The notes under the pieces are model-generated. The model did no database searches and was not told the origin of the DNA. It saw only the letters and a program-made list of their open reading frames with translations. The position numbers were made by a program, and so were the translations under genes. Shown here in pieces: positions 51,162 to 60,473 of a DNA stretch of 64,000 nt. Within the stretch, counting starts at the first letter, position 1. Each line of letters opens with the position of its first letter. Origin of the DNA: Sphaerisporangium siamense (GTDB lineage: Bacteria > Actinomycetota > Actinomycetes > Streptosporangiales > Streptosporangiaceae); assembly GCF_014205275.1 (NCBI RefSeq), contig NZ_JACHND010000001.1:4154001-4218000 (forward strand), in the 5' to 3' direction.

Positions 51162-51518
51162 GGTGCTGTCCCTTCTTCTGGGTCTTCGGGAATTGTGAGG
51201 CAGGAACAGCCCTGGTGATCTGCTCTCCGTGCCGGCTCGGTGCGTGGCATGAAGGGCAGGCATTGTTCATCAGGGGGCGGGCCGTGGCCGTGACGGCGTG
51301 AATGACCGCGGTTCCATTCCTCTTTACTTCCTTTGCCGTTGACCCGGAATACCCTGCCTCTTTCCAGGCGTCTCAAAGGTAGGACTGCCGGCCGAGGTGG
51401 GCCAGTTGTCACGGCGCTCAATTCGGAAGAGGCGTTGCGCACGGCGCGCAGTCGTGACGGCGAGAGCCGGGATCGCGCCCGTCGGCCGCGAAGCGGTTCC
51501 TCCGGTGATCTGTGCCAT
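51162..51518. other. Upstream region of the secreted-protein gene
   Basis: 357 bp without a supported gene; it must contain the promoter of the leftward 50736-51161 gene and the end of the regulator's transcript. Confidence 0.4.
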
Positions 51519-53036
51519 TCACGGCAAAAGTGCGGGAATTGCGATATGGCCGGTGATGTGGAGGGCGTGGGCGAGGTCGTAGACGCCGGGACCGCCCGAC
51601 AGGAGGTCTCGGTTGAGCAGGTGTTGCGCGGTGATGAGGTGAGCTCTGACGGTGTTGCGGCTGATCCCGAGGCGGTGGGCGGTCTCCTGCGCGTCGATGC
51701 CGGCCTCGATCCACGCCTTCAGCGTCGTGTGCAGGTCGCAGCGATGGGTGTGCTTGTCCAGCGGTTGGAGGAACCCTTCGGCCCATTGGTGAGCGGCTTG
51801 TCCGCGTAGTGCCCGGGCGAAGTCGGGCAGGGCCGCCGGCTCCGGGCTGTCGCCGGAGCCGGGACCAGTGATCTTCAGCGCCAGGGACAGTGTGGCGCGG
51901 CAACCCACGTCGTCCAGGTCCAGCCCGAGCGCCTCCTCGGCGCGCCTGAGGTGAGCTGTGACGGTGTTGCGGCTGATGCCCAGCAGGTTCGCGACCCCGG
52001 AGCGGGGTAACTGCAGGACCAAAGCGAGCACGTCGACGGTCAGCCGGGGGGCCGCGTCCAGCGGAGCGAGCAGGCGGCGGGCCCAGTGGCGGGCCGCCTC
52101 GCGCGGCAGGACCTCCTCCAGGGACGGCTCGCCTTGGAAGACCGCCGCCCGGGAGGCGCCGCCGCCGGCGGCGGCCAGGGCGTGCAGGGCCTCCTGGTAG
52201 GCCCGCGCCGTCGCGGCCAGAGGGTGGGGTCGGCTGATGCCCAGCAGGTACCGCCGATCGTCCGCCAGGCTTCGCAACAGTCCTGGCAGGCCGCGCCGGT
52301 CGGCTCCAGGCTCCTCGTCCTCGTCTTCTCCGGCGAGGCTGATGAGGTGTTCGTCGTAGACCGGGCAGCGCACCATCAGGCCGCGGCCGTGATAGCCCGA
52401 GGCGTCCTCATGCGCCCACGCGATGTGATCACGCTCCGCCGGCGGGCACTGCAGGATGCAGACCCGCAGGCGGCTCGCGTTGAGCAGCGGCGGGACGGCG
52501 CCGGTGCTGATCCTGCGGGCCAGCGTGACATCACCTGTCAGTAGCGTCATGGCCAAGGCCAGCCGCACCCGGTGGGCCTTGTCCCGGTAGGCCCGGGACG
52601 CCTGGGCGGCCTCCCGGGCACGGCACAGGGCCGCGACGATGCCGCCGGCGTGCGAGGCCAGCGACACGGCCGGGCGAGCCAGAGCCGCGGTGCCGGCGAT
52701 CAGCAGCACCGGGCGTGGTGGCTCAGTGCCGATGGCCTCCAGGTAGATCCGAAGCTCTCCGGCTTCCGTGGCGACTGATGCGATCTTCCCGGTGACCAGG
52801 TCTGTGAGCGTCGGTTCCAGCGGTCCCAAGGTTTCTCTGGGAAACCCGGGTGTCGACAGGTCCACCGTTCCCGACCGGTTGATGAGTGCGATTTCCACAC
52901 AGAGCTGCTGACGTAGCCATGTGACGGCCGCGTCGAGGCGGTCGTCCCGTTCCGGTCTGCGGGCCGCCTGACCGGCTAGACGCAGGAATTCATCGAGATG
53001 CCCGTTAGGCATCGATATCTCTCGCGTATCCCCCAT
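51519..53036 (-). CDS. PucR-like transcriptional regulator with two HTH repeats
   Basis: A 505-aa protein: N-terminal GAF/purine-catabolism-like sensor, then two similar segments each ending in an HTH with ISRNTV, at about 350-375 (GVANLLGISRNTVTAHLRRA) and 450-475 (TAHRLGISRNTVRAHLITA). PucR/CdaR proteins carry one such HTH_30; the duplication is unusual. It is flanked by the secreted-protein genes, which it may control. Confidence 0.75.
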   Translation of the reverse strand: MGDTREISMPNGHLDEFLRLAGQAARRPERDDRLDAAVTWLRQQLCVEIALINRSGTVDLSTPGFPRETLGPLEPTLTDLVTGKIASVATEAGELRIYLEAIGTEPPRPVLLIAGTAALARPAVSLASHAGGIVAALCRAREAAQASRAYRDKAHRVRLALAMTLLTGDVTLARRISTGAVPPLLNASRLRVCILQCPPAERDHIAWAHEDASGYHGRGLMVRCPVYDEHLISLAGEDEDEEPGADRRGLPGLLRSLADDRRYLLGISRPHPLAATARAYQEALHALAAAGGGASRAAVFQGEPSLEEVLPREAARHWARRLLAPLDAAPRLTVDVLALVLQLPRSGVANLLGISRNTVTAHLRRAEEALGLDLDDVGCRATLSLALKITGPGSGDSPEPAALPDFARALRGQAAHQWAEGFLQPLDKHTHRCDLHTTLKAWIEAGIDAQETAHRLGISRNTVRAHLITAQHLLNRDLLSGGPGVYDLAHALHITGHIAIPALLP

Positions 53037-53699
53037 GCCCCCGTCCTCTCTCCTTTTGGATTCACTGAGGTTGTTCGCGGGAATTTCTACGTCATTTACC
53101 GAGAGGGACGTCCCAAGGAGAACAGGAAATTAGTCTGATTGAGTTATCGCATGCTCCTTGGGAAACACATATGTGACTGAAACGCACCACATGCGTGGCG
53201 GGACGCTGTTCCGCTGTACTGCTTGGCCTCGAAGATGTGGGGATGCGTATCAAGATCAACTCTGTGCGGCTGATTTCTGCACGCAGACTCCTCGGAGGTC
53301 TGTATGGGGATCGGCTCGGGATGCCGAGTGGGTTGTGACTGTTCGAGGATGTGGGCTGCCGAGCAAGGGCGGCTTTCATGACGCTTTAGCCGCAGTTCAC
53401 ATGGGTCACCCCGCCGCTCACCGTCCGCCGCACATCGCCCTCGTGCGTCGGTCGCGGAGCAGGTAGAGCGGATACCGGCTGCTGCACCATCGTCATCGGG
53501 CGCACCCCTCGCCACGGCCGAGATATGGCGCGCGGTCCGTCGATCCATCACCGATCCCTGATCGGGACCGTCCGGACCTGCCCCTGCTGCGGTGCGAAGC
53601 CTGGCCGCCATGATCTCGGCGGGTCGCAACACCCACTCGTTTCGACTGCCCGTACACACGGCCGTGAGGCTTTGCGGCATGCCCGGCGGGCGGCGAAAG
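53037..53699. other. Region with a second leader copy but no intact gene
   Basis: 53328-53465 repeats the leader at 48855-49010. The frame that would encode the secreted protein's upstream extension (MKAALARQPTSSNSHNPLG) is present, but no secreted protein follows. This suggests a lost paralogue. The rest shows no supported gene. Confidence 0.45.
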
Positions 53700-53979
53700 G
53701 ACGAAAGGACCAATCGCCAACGCCTTCGGCACCACCCCGGTCGATTGGTCGCCGGACGGCACTAAGATCGTCTACGGGCTGGGCAATGTCCTCTACACCA
53801 TCAACCCCGACGGCACCGGACAGACCGCCGTGACCAGCGGCAGCAGCGCCGGCCGCTACCTCGGCGACACCGCCACCCGCGTCACCAGCTACTACGGCAG
53901 CCTGCCCGGCTGCCTGCTCGGCACCGCCCCCATCTCTTCCGCCACCGGCCTGGTCGACAGCCTTCTGCTCGCCAACTGA
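53700..53979 (+). pseudogene. Chimeric gene debris with beta-propeller repeat
   Basis: One frame reads TTPVDWSPDGTKIVYGLGN and LYTINPDGTGQT, a TolB/PD40-type propeller blade, then changes to RYLGDTATRVTSYYGSLPG of unrelated type ending LLLAN. No start or ribosome site fits. It looks like two joined fragments. Confidence 0.5.
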
Positions 53980-54085
53980 ATGCGCCCTCCGACGTCCCAC
54001 CAAGATCGGTGTTTCCGAAGCCGCAGCCCAGGACCGGTCGGCCGCGAGGGTGCGCGGCCTGGCTGCGGCCGGCGTCGCGGCGTGG

Positions 54086-54613
54086 TCAGCGGCGAGGGAG
54101 CAGTCGCCACAGGCGGCCGCAGGCGATGGTTCCGCCGATCCACAGGACGTAGACGAGTGGGCTCCACGCGCCGCCGACGTGGCCGGGGTTTCCCTGGTCG
54201 AAGGTGTAGACGATGGGGGACTGCAGGTAGCTGATGCCCTGCCAGGTGTAGGTGCCGGTGGCGTGGGGGTCGGCCGCGGTGATGGCCTGCTCGTAGGCTC
54301 CGGCCGCCTCGGAGAGGAAGAAGTTCAGCAGCAGTGGGACGGCGGTGAGGAAGTACGCGGCGGCGACCCACGAGTGCCGCGGGCGCCGTCCGAGTTCGGC
54401 TTCGAGGTACTCCTCGGCCAGCCGGCGACTGCCGCCCAGGCGCTTCAGTGCCACCGACGTCCCGATGTCGCGGGACGCTTCGAGCAGGTTGGCGCGGACC
54501 TCCCGGCGCTTGGCGACGCGCGAGTGGTGCGGCAGATCGTAGAGTTGCTGGTCCAGCGTCCACACGAGGCGCTCGATGCGGAGGCGGTCGAGTAAGGTCA
54601 CCGGGTGCGTCAT
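54086..54613 (-). CDS. Membrane protein with permease-prefix-like N-terminus
   Basis: A 175-aa protein from ATG 54613 overlapping the PadR stop. N-terminal cytoplasmic helical domain (LRIERLVWTLDQQLYDLP, EVRANLLEASRDIG, LGGSRRLAEEYL) typical of proteins coupled to PadR regulators, then membrane helices near 90-112, 130-150 and at the C-terminus. Probably controlled by, or partner of, the PadR gene. Confidence 0.72.
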   Translation of the reverse strand: MTHPVTLLDRLRIERLVWTLDQQLYDLPHHSRVAKRREVRANLLEASRDIGTSVALKRLGGSRRLAEEYLEAELGRRPRHSWVAAAYFLTAVPLLLNFFLSEAAGAYEQAITAADPHATGTYTWQGISYLQSPIVYTFDQGNPGHVGGAWSPLVYVLWIGGTIACGRLWRLLPRR

Positions 54614-54969
54614 GTCGGCGTCCCTTCCGGGTCGTTGGGGAGTGGTCTGTGCAGGACCGCGTTGACGCCGTCCACGTGCCGGTTCCACATGTCGGTCGCG
54701 GCCCGCAGGTATTCGTGGCCGTCCGGGGTCAGCCGGTAGTACTTGCGCGCGGGCCCGCTCGGTGACGGGACGAGCCGCGTGGCCAGCCGCCCCTCCCGCT
54801 CCAGCCGGGCCAGCGCCGGATACACCGTGCCTTCCAGTACGTCGGCGAACCCTGTTTCGTGCAGCCGCTGCACCACCTCGTACCCGTAGGACTCCCGCTC
54901 GGCGAGCAGCCGCAGCAGCAGCGCCGACAGGACTCCCTTCAGCAATTGCGGGTCATGGCTTGAGGTCAC
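54610..54969 (-). CDS. PadR-family transcriptional regulator
   Basis: A 119-aa winged-helix protein with the PadR pattern: LKGVLSALLLRLLAERESYG, YEVVQRLHETG, GTVYPALARLEREGRL, KYYRLTPDGHEYL. Such repressors sense small molecules and control adjacent membrane or efflux genes. Here it is co-translated with the downstream membrane protein. The TACTAG-rich AT stretch at 54980-55005 upstream probably includes its promoter. Confidence 0.87.
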   Translation of the reverse strand: MTSSHDPQLLKGVLSALLLRLLAERESYGYEVVQRLHETGFADVLEGTVYPALARLEREGRLATRLVPSPSGPARKYYRLTPDGHEYLRAATDMWNRHVDGVNAVLHRPLPNDPEGTPT

Positions 54970-55093
54970 GCTTCTAGAGTGTGTCAGGTACTAGATAAAG
55001 TCAAGTAGTGGGGTCCTTCGCTTCGCCGGGTGAGGCGCGCGAGCCGTGCAGGCCGGAAGTGCCGAGTTCGGCTTCGAACCGTCGGGCCGGGCT

Positions 55094-56209
55094 TCAGGCG
55101 GCCGGGCAGAGGATGGCTTCGCCGGCTTTGACCATCGCGGGGATGATGGCGTCGTCGTCGTAGGTGCTCCGCGTGACGGAGATGACGAACTGCCGCCGGC
55201 CGTCGTCCGAGAAGAGGGTGAGTGCGATGTAGCCGGGCGCCGAGCCGCCGAACATTTTCAGCTCGTCCATGCACGAGCCCGTGCCCTGTTGCGCGCTGCC
55301 ACGGGGGCGGCCGGTGAGCACTTCCTGCAGCGACGGCGGCAGCAGCCTGCCCTGGTCCAAGGCCCGCTGGAAGGTGCTGACGTCGCGCGTGGTCGAGACG
55401 ACGCCGCCGGCGCCGTTGCCCCAGCTGGCGTTGAAGCGGTGCATGTCGCGCAGGGCGCCGGTGGAGTCGGGGTGGTAGCCGTGCCCGTGCGGGCCCTTGA
55501 TGCCCTCCGGGGGCTTGGTGACCTGGTAGGTGCGGGTCATGCCGAGCGGGCGGAACAGACGCCGATCGAGCTCGTGGGCCAGGGTGTGCCCGGTCACCTT
55601 CTCGATGATCATGCCGATGAGCGTGTAGTTGGTGTTGGAGTAGGTGAACGTCTCGCCCGGCTCGCCGGTGCGCGGCAGGCTCCGCGTCATCTTCACGATG
55701 TCGATGGGCCGGTAGTAGGTGGTGAAGTCGAAGACGTCGAACGCCGGTTCGGCTGAGCCGCTCCGGGAGAACCAGTCGGGGATGCCGGAGGTGTGCCGGA
55801 CCAGCTGCTGGACGGTGATCTCGCCGGCTCGTTCCACCAGCCCGTCGGCGGCCACCTCGGGCAGCAGGTCGGCGAGTTCGTCGTCCAGGCCGATCCTGCC
55901 CTCCTCGACGAGCCGGAGGAGCACGGTGGCCACCATCATCTTGGTCAGCGAGCCGATGCGGAAGCGGGAGTCCGCAGGGATCGTGCCGCCCTTGCCGTTG
56001 AGCAGCCGTGACCCGGCGGTGCCACTGCCGACGGGCTTGCCGTCCACGTACGCGCCGCCGATCGCGCCCACGACGCCGGGCGCCTCGGCGAGCTCCTCCA
56101 TGGCCTTCTGGACGTCGCCGATCGCGGCGGCGCCGGCGGGTGTCGCGGGTGAGACGGTGGCCAGCAGCAGGACGGCCGCGGTCGCGGCGGCAACGGACAT
56201 GTGCTTCAA
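55094..56209 (-). CDS. Secreted serine hydrolase (beta-lactamase / DD-peptidase type)
   Basis: A 371-aa protein; TTG 56209 (MKHMSVAAATAAVLLL) lies 8 bp after GAAGGAG and gives a proper signal peptide, so long upstream extensions are rejected. Ser87-Leu-Thr-Lys90 (SxxK) and Tyr190-Ser-Asn192 (YxN) are the class C beta-lactamase/DD-carboxypeptidase motifs. RHTSGIPDWFS and GHGYHPDSTG agree with the family. Likely acts on cell-wall peptides or esters outside the cell. Confidence 0.85.
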   Translation of the reverse strand: MKHMSVAAATAAVLLLATVSPATPAGAAAIGDVQKAMEELAEAPGVVGAIGGAYVDGKPVGSGTAGSRLLNGKGGTIPADSRFRIGSLTKMMVATVLLRLVEEGRIGLDDELADLLPEVAADGLVERAGEITVQQLVRHTSGIPDWFSRSGSAEPAFDVFDFTTYYRPIDIVKMTRSLPRTGEPGETFTYSNTNYTLIGMIIEKVTGHTLAHELDRRLFRPLGMTRTYQVTKPPEGIKGPHGHGYHPDSTGALRDMHRFNASWGNGAGGVVSTTRDVSTFQRALDQGRLLPPSLQEVLTGRPRGSAQQGTGSCMDELKMFGGSAPGYIALTLFSDDGRRQFVISVTRSTYDDDAIIPAMVKAGEAILCPAA

Positions 56210-56461
56210 GACGACAACTCCTTCGAGAGGACGAAGAGGATCAGCGCTTGGGAAGTCGCTTTCCATCGACTCCGACCACTGTCGGTCGGCCGTGTCCTCA
56301 CCTCGTCGGCGCCGTGTCATGGTCGTGTCACGGGACGGTGATCGGGCACGGACGGGGGGCGGGCGGGACGTTCTTGACTCACATCGTCCAGGGCGTATCG
56401 TCCGATCAGGAAAGTTTCTTAACGGAAGCGCCATGTACCTTCGAAGCCGGAGGAAGCGCAC

Positions 56462-56764
56462 ATGAGAAGACGCTGGGCCGCAGCCGTGTCCGCCACCGCC
56501 CTGCTCACCGCGTCCCTGCTGGTGGGCTCCGCATCCCCCGCCCACGCCGCCCCGACGGGCTGCACCGTCTGGCAGGAGGGGTACGTCGTCTCCAGCAGGT
56601 GCACGGGCGGCACAGGCACGCAGGCGGTGCACGCGAGCGGCCTGCACGTGAACCCTATGTGGGGGCCGTACTTCATGGACGGCCCTCGGGTGGGGGTTGG
56701 CGAGATATCGTCGGTCAACTTCCCGGGCACCGTGCAGTACCGAGGCATCACCTTGTACGACTGA
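56462..56764 (+). CDS. Small secreted protein, 100 aa
   Basis: ATG 56462 with GGAGGAAG. Signal peptide MRRRWAAAVSATALLTASLL to AHA near residue 29; mature part of 71 residues has two Cys (GCTVWQEG, SSRCTGG), likely disulphide bonded. Unknown function; one of several small exported proteins in this region. Confidence 0.7.
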   Translation: MRRRWAAAVSATALLTASLLVGSASPAHAAPTGCTVWQEGYVVSSRCTGGTGTQAVHASGLHVNPMWGPYFMDGPRVGVGEISSVNFPGTVQYRGITLYD

Positions 56765-57174
56765 CGCGACACCGAGCGGCATGACGACGCCCCCGGCCTC
56801 CGGTACGGGCCACCGTTGGTGAAGTAGATCAAAAGCAGCCGCCCCATGATCACGTCTGTGATCGTGGGGCGGCGCTTGTCGTTCTTGCTCGCGGATGGGG
56901 TCGCGGGTGTCGCCCCGTTCGACATCGGTGAGGTCGGCGGTGACCTGCTCCCCGTGCAGCCGCCGTTCCTTCCGGGTCCGGATTGGCCGCCCCAGGGCGG
57001 TCTCGTGCTCGTTGGCGTCGAGCGCGGATGGGGCGATGGGGGCATGATGGGAGCTGGCCTCTCGATGGGGAGGCGGCGAGCAGCGGCATTGGGAGGTCGC
57101 GTGAGCGGCAGGTTCTCGGGAGCGGACTTCTAGGGACCACGCCGGAGAGTCCGGCGGGCCCCGAGAGGTCCGCG
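56765..57174. other. Intergenic region with terminator hairpin
   Basis: No gene supported. GCCGCCCCATGATCAC (56838-56853) pairs with GTGATCGTGGGGCGGC (56858-56873), 16 bp with one wobble and a 4-nt loop, a strong terminator. An AGAGG site at 57163-57168 precedes the next gene. Confidence 0.55.
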
Positions 57175-57384
57175 ATGTCCCGTACAGACAACACCATGCC
57201 GCTCCGGATCCAAGAGGAGGACGGCCGTCGCGCCATGTGGACGGCCGGTGGCTCCTACGCCGGTATAGGCGAAGACTGCAACTACGCGGAGCGGCAAGCT
57301 CGTCAGCGGGTACGCCTGGCCCTCCTGCGCGGCGAGGAGCCCGAGCCGACCCGTCACCGGCACAGCGTGAAATGGATGTGGTGA
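57175..57384 (+). CDS. Small hypothetical protein, 69 aa
   Basis: ATG 57175 after GAGAGG opens MSRTDNTMPLRIQEEDGRR; charged and partly helical (CNYAERQARQRVRLALLRG), ending HSVKWMW. No known domain. Confidence 0.45.
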   Translation: MSRTDNTMPLRIQEEDGRRAMWTAGGSYAGIGEDCNYAERQARQRVRLALLRGEEPEPTRHRHSVKWMW

Positions 57385-57640
57385 TGACGGCCGGTAGCTC
57401 GGCCGCGCGGCCTGGTACGGCGTGACTGTAGCGGCAGGGAAACCGAACCGGCCGACGACTGGCGTGTACGCGTATCGCCTTGCCGGCTCCGGTGCCGCCC
57501 GCGACCCGGGCGAATGCCTGGCTCATCGCCGGACTCGCGACTCTCGGCGACAAGGTCACGCACTCTCGAACCGGCGGCTGCTTGGGACCTGTCTCCGCGA
57601 GGACTCGGAGATTGCCTGGATCCGCGTGCACTTCGGCATA

Positions 57641-57682
57641 GGCGGGTCGTCTCCCGGAGGTATCCGGGAGACGACCCGCCTG
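57641..57682. terminator. Perfect 19-bp hairpin
   Basis: Positions 57641-57659 and 57664-57682 are exact reverse complements (AGGCGGGTCG... with ...CGACCCGCCT) around a 4-nt loop. It lies in a 470-bp gap without genes, between the 69-aa gene and the next secreted protein; its perfection suggests a terminator or recent inverted duplication. Confidence 0.6.
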
Positions 57683-57855
57683 GTTGAGGATCTCGGTGCG
57701 GCTGGGTGGCCGCATCCGGTCATGTCGGTGATATGCGGGGTTTGTTGGGCAAGCCGCCACGGACCGTTGCGCAGGAGGGGCTCTACCGGGACACCCGGGG
57801 CTGCTGTCATGGCTGCGCAGAGGCGGAAAGAGACGGACGAGAGAGAGGACTCGGT

Positions 57856-58188
57856 ATGCGGGCGTCGCCCTTCATCTGCCGTAAGGCCGCGCTGGTGTTG
57901 ATGGGAACGACGCTGGTGGGCGGGCTGTTATCCACGGCACCGTCAGCCAGCGCCTTGGCCTGGAACTGCCGGAAGGTCATAGCGCAAGACGTGCGGTGGT
58001 TCGCGTCTTCCACCGGGACCACGACCAACCCTCCGCATAGCTTGTCCTACGGCCACCGGTTCAAGAGCTTCGGCGTCTCCAATGGCCGGTACAGCGCGCA
58101 GATCATCACGCCTTACGCGGCGGCGGGCTGGGTGACCGCCGACAGCCAGTACGTGACGCAGGTCAGTGACTCCGAGTGCAACTGGTGA
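57856..58188 (+). CDS. Small secreted protein, 110 aa
   Basis: ATG 57856 (MRASPFICRKAALVLMG) with GAGAGGA. Signal peptide to about residue 34 (ASALA). Mature domain has two Cys (NCRKV and SECNW) and a beta-rich centre. No family recognised. Confidence 0.65.
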   Translation: MRASPFICRKAALVLMGTTLVGGLLSTAPSASALAWNCRKVIAQDVRWFASSTGTTTNPPHSLSYGHRFKSFGVSNGRYSAQIITPYAAAGWVTADSQYVTQVSDSECNW

Positions 58189-58473
58189 TCACCGTCCGTC
58201 TGCCCTGCCGCTCGCGGTCGTAGGCCAGGACGGGCCGTGGGCGCACGCCGCGATGGTGGGCGCTGTCACTGCGCGGCTGCCTGAGGGGCTCGCGGAACAT
58301 CGGCCCCGGCCTCTCATGGAGGACCGGGGCCGACGCGCGTCGCAGTTCCGCTCGGGAGATTCCGGCGGACGGTTGATGTTCCCCGATCTCGCGCCGATGG
58401 GCGTTGTCAGGCGTGCCCTGCCGGGTAGGCAGCATGAGCGGCATGCGGGGCCGCTGGGCGAAGGGGGAGCGGG

Positions 58474-59238
58474 ATGGGTGAGGGGCAGGTCATTTCCGCT
58501 GTCGGGGGAGGGCTGGCTGCCGTCGGCAAGGCAGCCGCGCGGCTGAGGCGGGGGCGGCCGTTGCATCCGAACGGTCTCGTCCTGCGGGCCACGCTGCGGC
58601 TGCAGGGGTGCTCCAGGCCGTTGGGCGCCGCCTTTCTGGATGAGCCGGCGACGCTGACGGGGCTGGCCCGTCTGTCTCGCGCGGCCGGTTTCCCGTCTCC
58701 GCTGCCGGACATCCTCGGTCTGGCCGTGCGCTGGCCCGTGGACGCTTCTCAGACGGCCGGCCGTGCCGACGGCGATGTGTGCGACCTGCTCCTGGCCACC
58801 ACGGGGCACACGGTCCTCGGACGGCGGTTGCTGCGCCCGGCGAGGCGATGGGCGCCCGGTCTGTACGGTTCGGTGTTGCCGTACGCGGCCGGTCCGCGAA
58901 GGGTGTTGCTGGGCGCGATCGCACGATCCTCGTGGTCGGCGCCCGCGAACCTCGACGCGCTCGCGCGGAGGGTGGAAGAGGGGCCGCTGCCGTTCGACTT
59001 GATCGTGGCGCCCCTGCTGGGGCCGTGGCAGCGGTTCGGCCTGCTGGACCTGACCGGGCCGGCGTTGCCGGACTCCGCCGAGCCGATACGGTTCGACCCG
59101 GTCCGGCACCCCATTCCCGGGCTCGAACCGGCCGGTGTGTTCCAGCGGCTACGTGAACCGGTCTACGAGGCCGCCCAGCAGGTACCTGACCGCGGAGAGG
59201 CTCCTTCCTCACATACCACGGCGCGCGGGCGTCGGTAG
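58474..59238 (+). CDS. Catalase-like/phosphodiesterase-annotated family protein
   Basis: A 254-aa protein after GGGGGAG. LHPNGLVLRATLRLQG, LTGLARLSRAAGFPSPLPDI and LGLAVRWP follow an actinomycete family variously named phosphodiesterase or catalase-related; PFDLIVAPLLGPWQRFG completes it. No haem-binding Tyr signature is seen, so activity is uncertain. Transcribed towards the hemerythrin gene. Confidence 0.5.
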   Translation: MGEGQVISAVGGGLAAVGKAAARLRRGRPLHPNGLVLRATLRLQGCSRPLGAAFLDEPATLTGLARLSRAAGFPSPLPDILGLAVRWPVDASQTAGRADGDVCDLLLATTGHTVLGRRLLRPARRWAPGLYGSVLPYAAGPRRVLLGAIARSSWSAPANLDALARRVEEGPLPFDLIVAPLLGPWQRFGLLDLTGPALPDSAEPIRFDPVRHPIPGLEPAGVFQRLREPVYEAAQQVPDRGEAPSSHTTARGRR

Positions 59239-59273
59239 GAGAGCCGGCGTCGAGGGGGAGAGAACGCGCGAGG

Positions 59274-60053
59274 TCAGCGGGCTGAGGTTCGGCCGTGCCG
59301 GTGGTGGGCGGTGGACTTTCGGGGGGTGAACTGGGACAGGTCGTGGATGTGCAGGGCCTTTTCTATGTCGGCGACCCGGTGGACGACGGCGGTGAAGCCG
59401 CGTTGGCCGAAACGGCGGTGTTCCTCGGCCTCGAAGACCTCGCCCAGGCGGGCGAACTCCCTGGCGGGCGTCACCTTGCGGAAGACGGGGAACACGCCGG
59501 TGTCTTCCCGTGCCTCGTGGGGCTCGTACATGCGGATGAAGGCGGCCATGTCGGAGACCAAGGCGTGGCGCTGCCGGGCCGAGGCCCTGGAATGGCGGGT
59601 GCCGGCGAGGATGCGGGCGGTCACCTCGCGTCCCCGCTTGTGCTGCACTTCCAGGACCGAGACCGTGTGACGGAGCCTGCCGGCCTCGCGCAGGCGCGGG
59701 AAGACGTACTTCTCTTCCAGGTACTCGTGGTAGCGCTCGATGAAGTCGCGGATGATGCGGGCCGCGTCATGCAACGGCTGGGCGGGCACCTGCTCGCCGC
59801 GCTGGATCCGCCGGATCCCCTCCCGGTACACCAGCAGGATGCTCTTCAGCACCCCGTGCTCCCGCATGAGATCCTCCGGAGGAGTCACCCCCGGCTTGCG
59901 CCCATGCCCGTCGGCCTGCGAAGGGGACACCGCCGCGAGAGCCGGGGCGCCGGATTCGAGGGAGACGGCGAGGGGCGCCGCGCCGGCCAGGGCGACGGTG
60001 GACAGGCTTAGCAGGTCACGGCGGCTCACCGCCGACGAGTGATGATCTTCCAC
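59274..60053 (-). CDS. Tat-exported hemerythrin-domain protein
   Basis: A 259-aa protein with twin-arginine signal SRRDLLSLSTVALAGAA (10-26). An HHE cation-binding domain follows: LMREHGVLKSILLVY, RDFIERYHEYLEEKYVFPRL, LEVQHKRGREV and MYEPHEAREDTGVFPVF give the His/Glu ligands for a di-iron site. Probable oxygen or NO binding, or iron-dependent sensing, outside the membrane. Upstream 60054-60473 has no gene and holds divergent promoters. Confidence 0.8.
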   Translation of the reverse strand: MEDHHSSAVSRRDLLSLSTVALAGAAPLAVSLESGAPALAAVSPSQADGHGRKPGVTPPEDLMREHGVLKSILLVYREGIRRIQRGEQVPAQPLHDAARIIRDFIERYHEYLEEKYVFPRLREAGRLRHTVSVLEVQHKRGREVTARILAGTRHSRASARQRHALVSDMAAFIRMYEPHEAREDTGVFPVFRKVTPAREFARLGEVFEAEEHRRFGQRGFTAVVHRVADIEKALHIHDLSQFTPRKSTAHHRHGRTSAR

Positions 60054-60473
60054 AGTATCTCCGTTTTGCCCGGTTATCCGGTTTCACCGCACGCACCCGC
60101 GTGTGCACGGGAGAGGTCCCCCGCCCCGCCCTGCCCCATGCCGACACGTGGGTAAATGCCTGGCCTTGCCGCTCGCGCCGACGCCCCGCCGCTGGAAGTT
60201 ACGGGGGGCATCTCGGGCATGAGGTCGCCCGGGTTCGAGGGGCGCGATGGCGGCTGAGTGATTTGGGTGGTTCTCGAACGACTCCGGCGGCGGCGCGAGA
60301 ATCCACTTCATCTACCAGGTGAACCATGTCCCGAGACACACGGTCGTGGCGATCGCCCGCGAAATGCGCTCACTCATCCGAGGCATGAGCTGACAGACCG
60401 AATCCCCAGAGAACCAGTGAACCGCCGACTCCAGAAACACTCCCCGAATCTGAGGAACTGAGAGGATCCGGTC
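60054..60473. other. Divergent intergenic region
   Basis: 420 bp between the leftward hemerythrin gene and the rightward membrane protein gene. Promoters of both are expected; a GAGAGGA site at 60459-60465 serves the second. No gene supported. Confidence 0.4.

Noticed and set aside
56210-57760. N-terminal extension of the serine hydrolase by about 500 residues
   Set aside because: Signal peptide and ribosome site place the start at 56209; the extension is low-complexity noncoding translation.
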